64,000 nt of DNA from Dermanyssus gallinae (lineage: Eukaryota; Arthropoda; Arachnida; Mesostigmata; Dermanyssidae): positions 62,001 through 126,000 of the forward strand of contig QVRM01005214.1 of NCBI GenBank assembly GCA_003439945.1, read 5' to 3'. The notes below the pieces were generated by a model. It was not told where the DNA came from and did no database searches. It saw nothing but the letters and a program-made list of their open reading frames with translations. How positions within the stretch are numbered: the stretch's first letter is position 1; each line of letters begins with the position of its first letter. Shown in pieces: positions 63,430 through 64,000 of this stretch. The position numbers and the translations under genes were made by a program.

Positions 63430-63650
63430 TGAATCAAACGGGTTCGCAAGGGCTGGGACAAAGTGCGCCTGACAGGTGGGGGAACCCGTGAGCGACCCCG
63501 GCCAAGTGATCCGATAGGGGACTCGCCACTTCTCCTGATGGCTCATAGCACTGTTCTATGGAGACCTGGGCCATCAGAGAGTGAAGCTTAAGGGGGGAGG
63601 TGCGTTTAGTGGGTATGGGTCTCAGCGGCGTAACATCCATCCGCTGGGAT
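63430..63650 (-). repeat. Dispersed repeat family X, copy 2
   Basis: The minus strand reads GGAGAAGTGGCGAGTC, CGGATCACTTGGCCGGGGTC, CTCACGGGTTCCCCC and GCGAACCCGTTTGAT, matching 59310-59510. Just inside, GGGATCGAGTCCCA (63647, plus strand) resembles a pol III B box, but no A box is evident. Confidence 0.75.
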
Positions 63651-64000
63651 CGAGTCCCACACAGCTCGAGATGAAAACCGAATTTTCTACTCGTAGCAGT
63701 AGTGCGTAACTGCATTTAACCCTCCTCTACAAAAAAATGTAGTGCATATATTTGCGTGTAGGCGCAAGCATTTTTGGCGTGACGCGCTACTATGTGGGCG
63801 CTAGCGTGTATATGCATTAGTACTCGAAACATGTATAATTGTGTGTGTGTGTGAAGCGCGTATGCATGAAGCGCACAGTTTACTTCTATACAGAAAAAAA
63901 ACAGCTTCTCAGTCAAAGATATATATATATATATATATGAGCTGGGCTGACCCCGGGCTAGAGGGTCGACACGAGCACATTCACCAGAAGCAACCCCACT
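63651..64000. other. Gene-free right edge
   Basis: (GT)n at 63841-63852 and (AT)n at 63920-63938. Nothing else recognised before the window ends. Confidence 0.5.

Overview
This is eukaryotic, almost certainly arthropod, DNA. The signs are spliced exons with GT-AG (and one GC-AG) introns, a conserved first coding exon of liprin-alpha, dense (AT)n and (CAA/CAG/CGA)n simple repeats, mariner-like transposons, tRNA-derived SINEs and several families of non-LTR retrotransposon. A chelicerate such as a parasitiform mite or tick would fit, but that is inference. I see no prokaryotic features, CRISPR array or rRNA.

Host genes. Only two can be supported. On the minus strand at 13456-13695 is the first coding exon of liprin-alpha (synaptic scaffold); its intron 1 runs off the left edge and is full of transposon debris. 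On the minus strand at 34894-44841 a nine-exon gene can be assembled with every splice phase matching. It encodes about 661 residues: a low-complexity cytoplasmic N-terminus, one transmembrane helix, and a lumenal or extracellular domain with many N-glycosylation sequons and beta-propeller-like (PQQ-like) strands. I cannot name the family.

Layout. 1-13.4 kb: simple repeats, a fragment of a restriction-like-endonuclease (RLE) non-LTR element, two mariner remnants, an (AT)-cored foldback and a long palindrome built from a mariner 3' end, all in what should be liprin intron 1. 13.7-18.6 kb: triplet-repeat-rich upstream sequence of liprin-alpha. 18.6-27.9 kb: a head-to-tail chain of at least five, probably six, copies of an RLE-type non-LTR retrotransposon, all on the minus strand and joined at (TTA/TAA)n tracts; one copy keeps an 863-codon open frame. 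27.9-34.9 kb: LINE fragments, perfect hairpins and dispersed repeats. 34.9-44.9 kb: the membrane-protein gene. 44.9-49.7 kb: its upstream sequence, plus two tRNA-derived SINE families. 49.9-53.9 kb: more LINE debris, including a second RLE-type subfamily. 55.18-58.22 kb: an LTR retrotransposon with 349-bp LTRs and a GATG target duplication, with a frameshifted gag and, where pol would be, a coiled-coil coding region. 59.3-63.7 kb: a decayed LINE with RT and possible ORF1 pieces between two inverted copies of another repeat.

The most interesting signals are the (TAA)n-linked RLE chain, where each copy seems to have landed in the microsatellite of its neighbour, and the pol-less LTR element with coiled-coil cargo.
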